From contig NC_045443.1 in assembly GCF_002776525.5 (NCBI RefSeq), positions 37,578,148-37,642,147 of the forward strand: a stretch of DNA of 64,000 nucleotides, read 5' to 3'. The position numbers and the translations under genes were made by a program. The notes under the pieces were generated by a model that was given only the letters and a program-made list of their open reading frames with translations, did no database searches and was not told where the DNA came from. Positions 34,931-45,042 of this stretch are shown here, piece by piece. Every line of letters starts with the position of its first letter. Positions within the stretch are counted from its first letter, which is position 1. This DNA is from Piliocolobus tephrosceles. Lineage: Eukaryota; Chordata; Mammalia; Primates; Cercopithecidae.

Positions 34931-35784
34931 TTATTATGTATGTGTAATGAATATTAGCAGATTTCCCTTTTGCCATCAATTTATTAACATGTCAAATATT
35001 AACAGAAGTCTTTTACAGACATTTACTTATCTACATTTCAGGGTTTTATTTTCCATCTTCTTTTCACTGTACACTTCCAAACCCTGAGTTATTTCATTGA
35101 CTTCCATAGCTTAAGCAGTCTGGACACTAACAAACCAATATATTCAGCTACAGACTCATTATCTAATATATTATTGGAAATTTTATGTGTCTAACTCTTC
35201 AACTTCCTAGTTTACCTCTCCTTTGTTAAATCTAAAATTATTTTCTCATTATCTCACCATATTCTTGTAAGACTTAGTACTACTACTCTAGTGTTTAAAT
35301 ATCTCTAAAGTATTTTCCTCATCACCATACCCTTACATTTACCTTGTTTAGGCCCTCATCACTTCTGGGGGATTAGAAATGATATTCTATTAAACGTATT
35401 CCTTGCCCATGCTTATGGCATCCAGTCTATCATTCCCCCACAAAATCTGGCCCATATTACTCTCTTGGTGAAATCTTGAAATATTTCTGTATCTGCAGAA
35501 TAGCATCAAACACCTTAATAGTGTTGAAATTGTCCTATATAATCAATATTTTAACAGTTTTTAAAAGGTCTATATAAATCAGATTCTATATAATTTTGCC
35601 TAATCACCTGACAAATTGTCCATTCTTTCCAAAGTTCTCATCACATAGAAACTTGAGTTTCTCAAGCTTATCATGTAATGTCCTCCCTCCCTACAAATGC
35701 ATGTGTTGTGCTCTTTACTGGAAATGACTTCAAGACTTTTCTTCCAAGACTAAGCCTTGGGAGGAAATCAGTTAATGTTTCTAA
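34931..35784. other. Unique sequence with a possible L2 trace
   Basis: Mostly unrecognised AT-rich sequence. The part at 35630-35760 ('TCTCATCACATAGAAACTTG', 'ACTTTTCTTCCAAGACTAAG') faintly resembles L2 3'UTR, but I would not insist on it. Confidence 0.35.
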
Positions 35785-36095
35785 AGTCCTTACTGTATCG
35801 GAAACTGTGTTAACTAATGTAAAGACATAGTAATAGTTGAATTTCCTAGTAACTATGAGTTTGACAAGATCTCTATTTTAGAGATGAAGAAATTGAGGCA
35901 GGATTTAAACACTCCTTGGCTGACTCCAAAAACTGTGTTTTTAACAATTGTACCCTAAATAATTTATTTAATTCTCACAAAAACCTAAAGGAGATAGATA
36001 TTTAAGTTGATTTTTACATGATAAAATTGATGCTCTTGAAATATGAATGGTGTATCCTAGTCATATAGTTAAATTCAGCAAAGCCTACATTTAAT
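35785..36095 (-). repeat. Two adjacent antisense MIR copies
   Basis: Two MIR-like cores follow each other. The first has 'TTTTAGAGATGAAGAAATTG' after a 'CCTTACTGTATCGGAAAC' start (35785-35960). The second has 'AATTTATTTAATTCTCACAA', 'AAACCTAAAGGAGATAGATA' and 'AGTCATATAGTTAAATTC' (35955-36095). Confidence 0.5.
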
Positions 36096-36254
36096 ATCAA
36101 ATTTGACAAATATTAAAGCCCATATTATTTCTATTATAAACCCCCGTGTCTTTAACTATCACCCATTCCCTCAATGAATCATTTCTCAATGCTCCCATGG
36201 GTAGATAATAATGCCAATGTTTCCTCTGCTGATATGCCTCTTATAGTGGAATAA

Positions 36255-36385
36255 AATAAGAATAATTAACATTTACCTAGCAGTTATTTTACATATAGAC
36301 ACAGTTCTATGTGCTTTGGCTAATTATCTAATTTACATATCTCAATGAGTATCATAGCAACTATATGCATTACTCTCCAACAGTG
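36255..36385 (-). repeat. MIR fragment
   Basis: 'AACATTTACCTAGCAGTTAT', 'GTTCTATGTGCTTTGGCTAA' and 'ATCTCAATGAGTATCATAGC' match the 5' half of an antisense MIR. Confidence 0.5.
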
Positions 36386-36444
36386 TTGTGGCCTGTTTTC
36401 CTTATGGAAGTATGGACATCTTGGAGGCAACAGCTGACTGATAC

Positions 36445-36525
36445 ATATTTGACTTCCTAGCATCTAGTGCAATTCCTTGCGTGTAGAAGGTACAAAATAA
36501 ATATTTTAATTAAATGAATGGGCTA
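36445..36525 (+). repeat. L2 3' end
   Basis: 'CCTAGCATCTAGTGCAATTC', 'GTGTAGAAGGTACAAAATAA' and 'AATGAATGGG' follow the L2 terminus (gcacagtgcctggcacatag...aataaatatttgttgaatga). Confidence 0.6.
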
Positions 36526-37742
36526 TATTAGAGAGTGTCTTTGATATTGGTAGGACGCAGAGAGAAAAGTAGGAAGCATGTCTTAAATCTTAGAGAACAA
36601 ATGAAATCTTCTCCCACAATACTTATCCCTTGAACTCAGGAATGCAGAATCTTTGGTAGGTTAAATTCTTTTCCTAACTTGTCATGGCATTATTTTTCCT
36701 TATATTGGAGACAAATTATGCACTTTCCAAATGACAGTAGTCAGTTAGACATCTTAATATATATCACAGATTTACACCCAAATTTTGCTTTTATACCCAA
36801 ATTTTGATTTATCTTATTGACCCCATTCACATTATAGAGTTCATTCCTTATTTTACATGCACTATAAAATGCAAAATATTGGAAAGCTTCTTGATCTGCA
36901 AAGACATTGCATTTGTCTAAAGTGGCCATCTCTGTTTTCCATCCATTTGGAAAGATCATTTAAGTGTTTTTCTCCAGCATAGCCAGACTTCTGAAAAATG
37001 CAAATTGGCTCTTCATTACAACCTTGTCTTTGTTTTATCTGAGAGTACGACTGTCTACTTTTCCTCCGTCATTTCCATTCAAGGTTTACTTGCTGTATCT
37101 TTTCTTTGATTTCCTCAGGATTTACTGTCTCCATAGTTTTCCTCATGCCATATATTTCTCTACTTTGCTGGGTTCTAATTTTCGTCTATTCTAGGATGAT
37201 GACATGATGATGATGATGGTGATGATGATGATGTGTGTGTGCATGTGTGTTTTTGTGTGTTTCTCATTTCTGTCTCCATCTTTAGACAATCAAATCCTGA
37301 AACTTAACCAAGCAGATGCAAAGTTGTAATCTTCGTTTCAGAGTTGACTATGGAGATTTGTATGTGAGAAACGATACTGGCTTTCCTTCCGCTCACTGAT
37401 GAAAGAGGCACTAAGCTAATGCTCTTCCCAGCCACCTGGTTATGCACTGCTGAATCATGCCATTTTAGGAAACTGAAGTTTCTAATGCTTACATTTGTAA
37501 TTATCGTGGGGTATGTCAATAATTTAGAATTCCTAAATTATTGTACTCTATATAACCTTGTACCTAATAAATTTCAAAATATTCAAATTTCTATTTATAA
37601 ATAAAATGCTCTTTTTATATGAAATTGCTTCTATATATGATTAAATTGATAAAACTTCTGTGATTTATAAAATGTCTTAGGCCTTTAAATCTTCTATTTA
37701 AGGAATAAATAATATTACTGATAGAAGAGAGAAATACTGGGG
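36526..37742. other. Unique sequence with GAT/TG simple repeat
   Basis: No gene seen. A (GAT)n/(TG)n composite simple repeat occupies 37195-37262. The 71- to 76-codon frames have no domain. Confidence 0.45.
37195..37262. repeat. (GAT)n-(TG)n composite simple repeat
   Basis: About ten ATG/GAT units (interrupted by GGT and CAT) pass directly into TGTGTGTG-rich sequence. Confidence 0.9.
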
Positions 37743-38017
37743 GGCCAGGCGTGGTGGCTCAGGCCTGTAATCCCAGCACTTTGGGAGGCCAAGGCAGGTG
37801 CATCACAAGGTCAGGGGATCAAGACCATCCTGACTAACATGGTGAAATCCCGTCTCTACTAAAAATACAAAAAAATTAGCCAGGCGTGGTGGCGGGTGCC
37901 TGTAATCCCAGCTACTTGAGAGGCTGAGGCAGGAGGATAACTTGAACCCGGGAGGTGGAGCCTGCAGCGAGTGACGATTGCGCCACTGCACTCCAGCCTG
38001 GGCGACAGGGTGAGACT

Positions 38018-38061
<44 letters not shown>

Positions 38062-38062
38062 T
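37743..38062 (+). mobile_element. Alu (S/Y type), full length, sense
   Basis: It starts GGCCAGGCGTGGTGGCTCAG and ends GGGTGAGACTC before an A run of about 30, then GAAAGAAAAG. The dimer is complete. Moderately decayed CpGs make it older than the AluY copies with 'CTCAAGCCTG'. Confidence 0.92.
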
Positions 38063-39329
38063 GAAGTCTATGTAGTTTAATTGAAGTTTATTAGCTTGGT
38101 GGCAATACATGCAAATATGAAAATAGAAGCTACCCAGGGCAGAAAAAAACACTGTGGCACAGGGAATACATAATAGACAAAGGAACTGGATGGCTAATTT
38201 CTCAGACTGCCATTTGGAATGTTTTAGCATCTTTATCAGTCAAGTGCAACTGTCTTCTTTATGGCTCAGCCGGGATTATGCTTCACATGCACTTGGACAT
38301 CTCTAAACTCTTCACCTATTGTCATCAGCACCTCTACTGCCTTCAAGGGCTATCAACTGCTATTGATTTATTGATGAAAATAACCATGATAACACCACCA
38401 AGGGTGAATAGCTCCCTACAGCATAATTATCAACTGGCAAACTTTAGTTTAACTCTGACAGTTATTTTATACTCTAACCCATAGTAATGAACTTGAAGGT
38501 TTCACTTTGATTTTACAAATGATCAGGTGGAATGACATAGAAATATGAATTATGTGTGTGTGTGCACGTATGTGAGAGAGTGTATAAAAGGAGGCTTTGG
38601 GAAGACATGACTTTAGGCATCTCAGTGACCTTAATAACATCATGTTCAGTCCACTTTTGGTGGAAAAATAGGGCTTGCTTTTTTATATCTAAGACACTTT
38701 GAAAAATAGACAAGCATTTCTTACACATATATGTATTTGCTGGTTTACATGAATCTCCCATCCTAGTATCTTTGCAAATACTGTTATGACATTTTAAAAT
38801 GCTACCTTTGTTTTCCCTTGATGAATATTAGCAAAATTAAATGTACATTTTGTTTTAAAGCCGGTTTATTTTTTCAGGCAATGAAAACAATTTTGTCTTC
38901 TTAGAAGCTTAAATTCTAAGAGCAAGAGCTCTCAGAACCACTGACGTACCTAGAGTAAAGGTGCTTATGTTACAAAAAATAATTTTGATGAACACATGTA
39001 CCCATATTGATGATTTTTAAGAAAGAAACTCCTTCCACATTTTTGAAATGAAGAATTAATTATTTGTAAATTAAACTTTTCTAAAAAAGGTTATTCAATG
39101 AGCCCAGGTAAAAATCTCTACATTTTATAGCCACATATTATTTTCTCTTTCTTTCATTTATTTATTTTCTTAATTTTCATTTAGCTTTGTTGCTGTTCCA
39201 GAAATGATAGCAGAAAGCCAATTCCATATATCTCACTTATAATGTAAAATATTCAGCCTAAACTTGCAGAAAGTATATCTTTTGAATAAAAGACAGCAGA
39301 TGCTGTAGCATTTTTGCCAAAGAAGGAGT
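38063..39329. other. Unique AT-rich non-coding sequence
   Basis: No repeat or gene is recognised. A short TG run lies near 38550. Confidence 0.45.
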
Positions 39330-39813
39330 CCAGTTTAAACATTCTGCAGTATGCAAATGTCATCTCCTCTATGTGAATGTTTTCCCCGAGTGGATGTTGC
39401 AGGGTTGGAGGCTTCTGCCTGTGATTTAGGTTGTAATTTTATTTGTGGAAATAAACCAATCATGGAGCTCCAATTGTCTTGGCGGTGAGGTGATCGATAG
39501 CCCATTACTGGATAGAACAGCAACTACAGGAAGAGCATTGAAGATTTTAATGCATGAATTATGCATGCAGCGCTCATTCTTTAGTCTCCGAATCCGAACA
39601 GAATGACAGGGTTTGTGAAGTCGCCTCAGATAGTTTCTTGCATTAAGTGACTGCAGTGAAATGCTTAATATTTTCAGGCACAGAAGCAGCATTGACTTGG
39701 GTCAGCCGAATTTGGAAGATGTAAATCTCCCAGCTCACAGCACGGAATGCTTTATTTGAAAGTATTGCTATGTATAGAGCCGGCTTTTCTGTCATCTAAC
39801 CTGCTCTCCTCAG
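39330..39813. promoter_or_regulatory. CpG-containing non-repetitive block, candidate cis-regulatory region
   Basis: Unlike its surroundings this block is non-repetitive, higher in GC and retains several CpGs (CTTGGCGGTGAGG, GTGATCGATAGCC, CTCCGAATCCGAAC, GTCGCC, GAGCCGG). It contains a CCAAT motif (AAACCAATCATGG), an ATGCAT-bearing palindrome (GCATGAATTATGCATGC) and a TGACTTGGGTCA element. It runs directly into the candidate exon at 39814. Function is inferred only from composition and position. Confidence 0.35.
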
Positions 39814-39989
39814 GTTGGCTGAAGGATGGGAGCGGCTGTGCCTGCCTGTGAGGTCACAGCATGAAGTCCTTTTAACTTGCTTTCTGCTGCAGGAGAGCCC
39901 TATTGTGGTATAACTGTTGCTGTATTTATTCAAATGGACAATTTGCAATAGATGTTATACCCAGGACGACAGATAAGTCAACACATAAG
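39814..39989 (+). other. Candidate spliced exon (176 bp), non-coding or 5'UTR type
   Basis: A strong acceptor (CTGTCATCTAACCTGCTCTC, then CTCAG ending at 39813) with a branch-like CTAAC is followed 176 bp later by a perfect donor, ATAAG|GTAAGT, at 39989/39990. A second possible acceptor (CTTGCTTTCTGCTGCAG) ends at 39892 and would give a 97-bp exon. All frames entering from the acceptor are closed inside the exon. An ATG at 39952, preceded directly by an in-frame TAG, stays open across the donor and reads MLYPGRQISQHI. Other short upstream frames are MGAAVPACEVTA and MDNLQ. I do not recognise the gene. This could be a first or second exon of a long brain- or developmentally expressed gene, a lncRNA exon, or chance. 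Confidence 0.35.
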
Positions 39990-39995
39990 GTAAGT

Positions 39996-42390
39996 CCAAG
40001 GTTTTTTTTGTAGGTTAGGTAATTGTAAACTACAATATGCTGAGTTAGGATAATGGTGATGCCATATTAGTAAGGTTGACTCAGACCTTAGTATTGCAAT
40101 GCCAGCATCAGGACTCTCAATTGTTATGTTAAATGAGAGGTGACTTTCTATATTTGATAGTATTGGACCATAGGGTGTTTTATTTTGCATGCAAAAGCTT
40201 TTCAAGAATGTACTAGAGCTTGAATGTGTAGAAGACTGCAAACTGGGGAGGGGCAGCAGGAGAATGAGCTGAATTGATAAGTGGAAATTACCTCCTTGTG
40301 GAGAAGTTTTAGCACGGCTGTGGCATCGCATTGGCTCAGATTATTTCCTTAATGTCAACATTTTCAAATTCTAGTAAGAGGTGTGGGTAGACACCAGAAA
40401 TGCTCAATCCTTCTCCCAGAAACAGAGGAGAGCACTGAGGTACTCAAACTCAAATACTGTGTTGCATACAAACTGAGCAGATGGAATTAAAACAATTTGG
40501 ACTAGCATGTCCTTGAGGGAAGACCTTGCTGTCAAACAAAACCATTTGACTTCTACCTGTGGTGGTTTGGTTTTGTTTTTTCCTCTTGTCAGGAATGCCT
40601 TACTCCAAAATGTATGGATAGATGACATATTGTGAAATTTACCCAAAAAAGAGTTTTTTCTTGGTGTTTTAAAAGTTAACCTTATACAATTATAGGACCC
40701 CCTACATAAGATCCAAGTAAAATTTACAAAAACTCTGTAAAACTGAAAAACACAGTACTATATGAGTATATTTGTCAGAAGTCTTTGTTAATTAAAGTTG
40801 CTTGCTTAAATATCATGGCAAATGATTAATTCCTGAACATTTCTTTAGGATGAGAAAACAGAATTAATAAATATAAAGCAAGAGACACTAGATAAGTAAA
40901 ATTTTTTAAGGATACTTTTTAACAGTGAATTTATATTACTAGTGAATATATATGCACACACATACATACATATATACTATAATTCATAGTGTATAAAATA
41001 ATATATGCACTATAGTATATAGGTGTATATATTTCCTCGTGTATGTTTATTGATACTGTTTTTAAAAGCATGCTTGCTAAATCATCTATCAAGACCAATA
41101 ATAGATAAGGACAAGTATTTTTTTGGGGAAAAAAAGCATCACTTTATTTTTTACAAAAGGAAATTTGGAGCAATGATGATAATAAGAGCACAGGAAAACT
41201 ACTTTTCAAGCATTTCAGAGTGCATTTCAATTCTACTACAATGTTGCTATATTATTTAGGTTTCCTGTTGCCCAGGCCTTGTGCACAGACCTCCTAGCAT
41301 TACAGAATGGTTTAAATCTTCAAAACTGATCTAGTTTAGGTATAAGAGGAAACTCACACCTGAAGTTTTTCCTTAGGGAGGGGAATAAAGGAAGAAGAAA
41401 TTACTTGGTATTACCTACATACCTTAGAGGTCTCTTGATGCTGAGTCATGGTGTTCAGTTCTGCTCAAATGCCTCCTGGCTGAGGTGGCTGATTAACAGC
41501 TAATAAAATGGAATCTAGAAGAAAATGAGAAAGAATGGAGGGGGGGAACTTAAAGATATTTATTGCCTAATGACACACACTAAATTCTGAGTAATAAGTA
41601 GAATGGCAGTGCTACTTGTTGGATCTGGCTGAGTTGACAGTAGGTGAATAACAGCTCCCATGCTGGGTGACAAGATCATAGCAGTAGAATTAATGGCCTA
41701 ACAAGGGGAGAGTGTATCAACAAAGGATTTAGGAAACACTGCCCTTGTACTTATCTGAACCTCTCTGTCTTCTTTCTAGTCTCAACCCAAGCCATTAGTC
41801 AATCTCATTTAAAAGACATAATGTTCAGATAAACAGTAGCTTCCGGATCATGTAAGGGAAATCTGGAATAAGATGTGCTCAGTTCCTGCTTCCCACAGTG
41901 GTTATCATTAATTTTTATAGGCTACCAATTGGGAGGAACCAACAAAAAAATTGATGAGAATTTTTAAATATCTTCTTTGATATATATGAGGCACCAAAAT
42001 GAGTTTAGATAGTGATTGTTATGGCAGCATATAATTGTGTTAGATATAATTGGAAATGGAGACTGAATATATTACAAAAACATATATTAAAAAGGAAACA
42101 GGGCAAATGGAATTAGAGTAGTGAAACATCAAACATAAGATTTTGAAAGAAAAATGTACTTTAATTTTAGTTGATATACATTATTAGTGATTCTTAAAAT
42201 CAATGTATAAAAAATTCTGAAGTAACAGATTTACTAAGGGTTTATAATTTCTTTAAATACAAATTTTAAAAGTGACTTAGTAGAGTGAGAAATAATTGAC
42301 AATAATATTTTAAAATAGAAAGCTGTAATATTTCTTATAGGGAATAAATACTGACATAGCTAAAATAGATTTGTACTTGTAATAAATTGA
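39996..42390. other. Unique AT-rich non-coding sequence
   Basis: No gene or clear repeat. An imperfect TA/CA run is at 40940-41035. Minus-strand frames of 80-117 codons lack domains. Confidence 0.45.
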
Positions 42391-42404
42391 AGTAGAAATC
42401 TCTC

Positions 42405-42478
42405 TTTATATATATAGAGAGAGGGAGAGAGTATAGTATGTATATACTCTTTATCTATCTATCTACCTATCTATCTAG
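42405..42478. repeat. (TA)n, (GA)n and (ATCT)n simple repeats
   Basis: Short TATATATA, GAGAGGGAGAGA and a run of five ATCT/ACCT units lie just upstream of the AT-rich palindrome. Confidence 0.9.
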
Positions 42479-42496
42479 TTTTCTACTTAGTAACTA

Positions 42497-42915
42497 CCAT
42501 AAGTGATCTGTAACTACCATAATCCTAAGTGGTAGTTACATATTATATGAAATATATATATATTTCATATATATATTTGAAGTATATATGAAATATATAC
42601 TATATATGAAATATGTATACACTATATATGAAATATATACTATAAGTTAATATATAGTATAGTATATATCACTATATATACTATATATGCAAATATCTAT
42701 GCTATATAGTACATATATTTACCATATTACTATAAATATAGAGTACATATATTAACTTATGCATACACATTTACATATATAAGTAAATATATACATTTAC
42801 ATATAAGTAAATATATACATATTTACATATATGTATAAAAGTATACATTTACATATATAAGTAAATGTATATACTATATTTACTTAGGATTGTGGTAGTT
42901 ACAGATTACTTATGG
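42497..42915. repeat. Palindromic AT-rich repeat (long inverted repeat)
   Basis: Arm 1 at 42497-42530 (starts CCATAAGTGATCTGTAACTA) is the reverse complement of arm 2 at 42882-42915 (ends ACAGATTACTTATGG), with about 32 of 34 positions paired. The 351-bp interior is almost pure A/T with TATATATGAAATATA-type units. A second, smaller hairpin (TGTAACTACCA...TGGTAGTTACA) overlaps arm 1 at 42509-42540. The structure could extrude as a cruciform. It has no coding content. Confidence 0.9.
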
Positions 42916-43910
42916 ATGATTCGGAGGCCTACAAGTATTCGAAGAGAGGTAATATACCCATTTTCAATAAAGCAAGCTCATATGAAAATTAAGTAAATCA
43001 GAGCTTATGTTTAGACAACAACAAAATTTCCCATAGGGTGCTTCAGTGAACAGTCTCGATGAGTTGCAAACTTTGTGAAATTCACAGAAAACTTTTTCAA
43101 GTATGAATCTACAACAAAGAGTGATTGTTGGGAAATATCTTCTTTTCTCTCCAATTCAAGAAAAATGATTAAATTGGTTCCCCCTCAAAATTTTTTCCCT
43201 GAGTAATTAGCATCTGAAACATCTTTCTTTCAGATTTGCTCTTAAGAGTTGACTCTGAGGAGTGCCTCGGTTTAATATAGCTTTATGAATACTTCACCAA
43301 TTTATTCCCTCTTATTGTAAATATACCTTTTACTCCATTTTCATTGTTCATCAATCTCTTTCTTCTCACAAGGCAACACAGTGCAATAAGGAAGCATTTA
43401 TTAAGGATCCTCTTGTTTGATGTTGCTAGGTACTCTGGTTTTGCAGAAGCAAAAGAAGATGGGCCTGTGCTTTCAATGGGAACAAACAAGTCAAATGCAG
43501 GGGGAAAAAGGTACAGCATAGGGTCACCCAAAAATATTTGGTAAAACCTTTTTCTGTCATAGGAGAAATGAAGAATTATGCACAACATTTTTAAAATTGC
43601 ACATGGAGGAAGAATATGCATAAAGGTATGGAGGCTAAAATTAATAATATATATTTTAATGTCAGTACTGAAGCAGACGGATTGGATGGGTGGTGTAGTT
43701 GAGAATAAACAAGGTGGGGGCAGGTTATTAGGAACTTAGCCACCAGAATAACATGTTTAGATTTGACTTAATAGGCAGTGAACACCCACAGACATTATTT
43801 AATCTCACTGGAGGCATTTAAGGATAAAGAAGTATCTGACTCCTGAATCAGATAAATTCTCAGCATTTCTTTTTAATAGCTGCTAATCCTAAATTAAATA
43901 ATCATGCACC
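42916..43910. other. Unique non-coding sequence
   Basis: No gene or repeat recognised. A minus frame of 112 codons at 43283-43621 has no motif and overlaps an unrelated plus frame. Confidence 0.45.
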
Positions 43911-44264
43911 ACATAAATACTTTTTGATTGCATATTTGACAGTGGCCCCATGAGATTATAATGGAGCAGAAAATTTCCTGTTGCCTAGTGATATGGAGCA
44001 ACACATTACCTTTTTTCTATGTTTAGATATGTTTAGATACACAAATACTTACCATTGTGTTATACTTGCCTGTAGTATTCAGTACAGTAACATGCTGTTC
44101 ATGTTTGCAGCCGAGGAACAATAGGCTATGCCATATAGCCTGCGTGTGTAGTAGGCTAGACCATCTAGGTTTGCATAAGTACACTTTGTGATGTTCCCAC
44201 CATCAAAATCACCTAACTGTGCATTTCTTAGAATGTATCCTCGTAGTTAAGTGATGCATAACTG
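43911..44264. mobile_element. MER2 (Tigger-type non-autonomous DNA transposon)
   Basis: The left end ATCATGCACCACATAA and right end GTTAAGTGATGCATAACTG are the decayed inverted repeats of MER2, with TA on each side (43909-43910, 44265-44266). The interior 'CCCCATGAGATTATAATGGA', 'TGTTATACTTGCCTGTAGTA' and 'ATAGCCTGCGTGTGTAGTAG' follows the MER2 consensus. Length about 354 bp, full for this family. Confidence 0.85.
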
Positions 44265-44271
44265 TATTGTA

Positions 44272-44689
44272 TTAACCATGTCTTTTATTTTCTGTATTCT
44301 GATACTTTAGCTTTGCCGACCCTGGAAGGACTACCCTTCCTAGGTGTTAGTTGATTACTGGAGTTAGTATACAATTTGCCCCTGAGTACACGTTTCAGAT
44401 GCAAACCAACCAATCCAGAGCCCCACCACTACAACCACCTTCCTTATCTGGGTTCTCACACTCTGGGCCAGTATCCACTTGGCTAATCACTTAGGGGACA
44501 CATACCAGACAAGTGACAAATGAAATTTTTCAAACTAGCTAATCCTGAACACTGATCTGCTACAGTTCATTATGGTGAAAACCACACAGTCCCCCTGTCT
44601 TCCTCTGCGTCCTGACCAGCCTCAGTTCTTCTCCTCCATGTTGCTCCTCATGGTGTGCTGTGCCCTTTGCTCTGGTGGTCTGTGGGTTT
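44272..44689 (+). mobile_element. Probable ERV1 LTR fragment
   Basis: 'TTGCCGACCCTGGAAGGACT', 'GGTTCTCACACTCTGGGCCA' and 'GTCTTCCTCTGCGTCCTGAC' look like a MER4-group or related retroviral LTR. It is interrupted by an AluS, after which 'CCAAACCTAAATAATAAAAC' (about 45085) could be its polyadenylation part. Family uncertain and limits approximate. Confidence 0.4.
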
Positions 44690-45042
44690 AACAAGTGAAT
44701 TTTTTTTTTTTTTTTTTTTGAGACCGAGTTTCATTCTGTCGCTGGAGTCTAATCGTGCAATCTCGGCTCATTGCAACCTCCTGGAGTGCAATGGAGTGAT
44801 CTCAGCTCACTGCAACCTCCGCCTCCCAAGTTCAAGCGATTGTCCTGCCTCAGCCTCCTGAGTACCTGGGATTACAGGCATGCGCCACCACATCTGGCTA
44901 GTTTTTGTATTTTTCAATAGAAACAGGGTTTCACCATATTGGCCAGGCTGGTCTCGAACTCCTGGCCTCAGGTGATCCGCCCGCCTCAGTCTCCCAAAGT
45001 GCTGAGATTACAGGCATGAGCCACAGGACTTGGCCAACAAGT
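44690..45042 (-). mobile_element. AluS with an internal right-arm duplication, antisense
   Basis: Body 44697-45035 with TSD AACAAGT at 44690-44696 and 45036-45042. Near the poly(T) end a segment of about 39 bp is present twice: GGAGTCTAATCGTGCAATCT...CATTGCAACCTCCT and then GGAGTGCAATGGAGTGATCT...CACTGCAACCTCCG. The element is correspondingly longer than the usual ~300 bp. Confidence 0.92.

Noticed and set aside
39978..40331. 117-codon minus-strand frame overlapping the candidate exon donor
   Set aside because: It has no domain or homologue I recognise, uses AT-rich intron-like sequence, and conflicts with the strong plus-strand splice signals. Probably chance.
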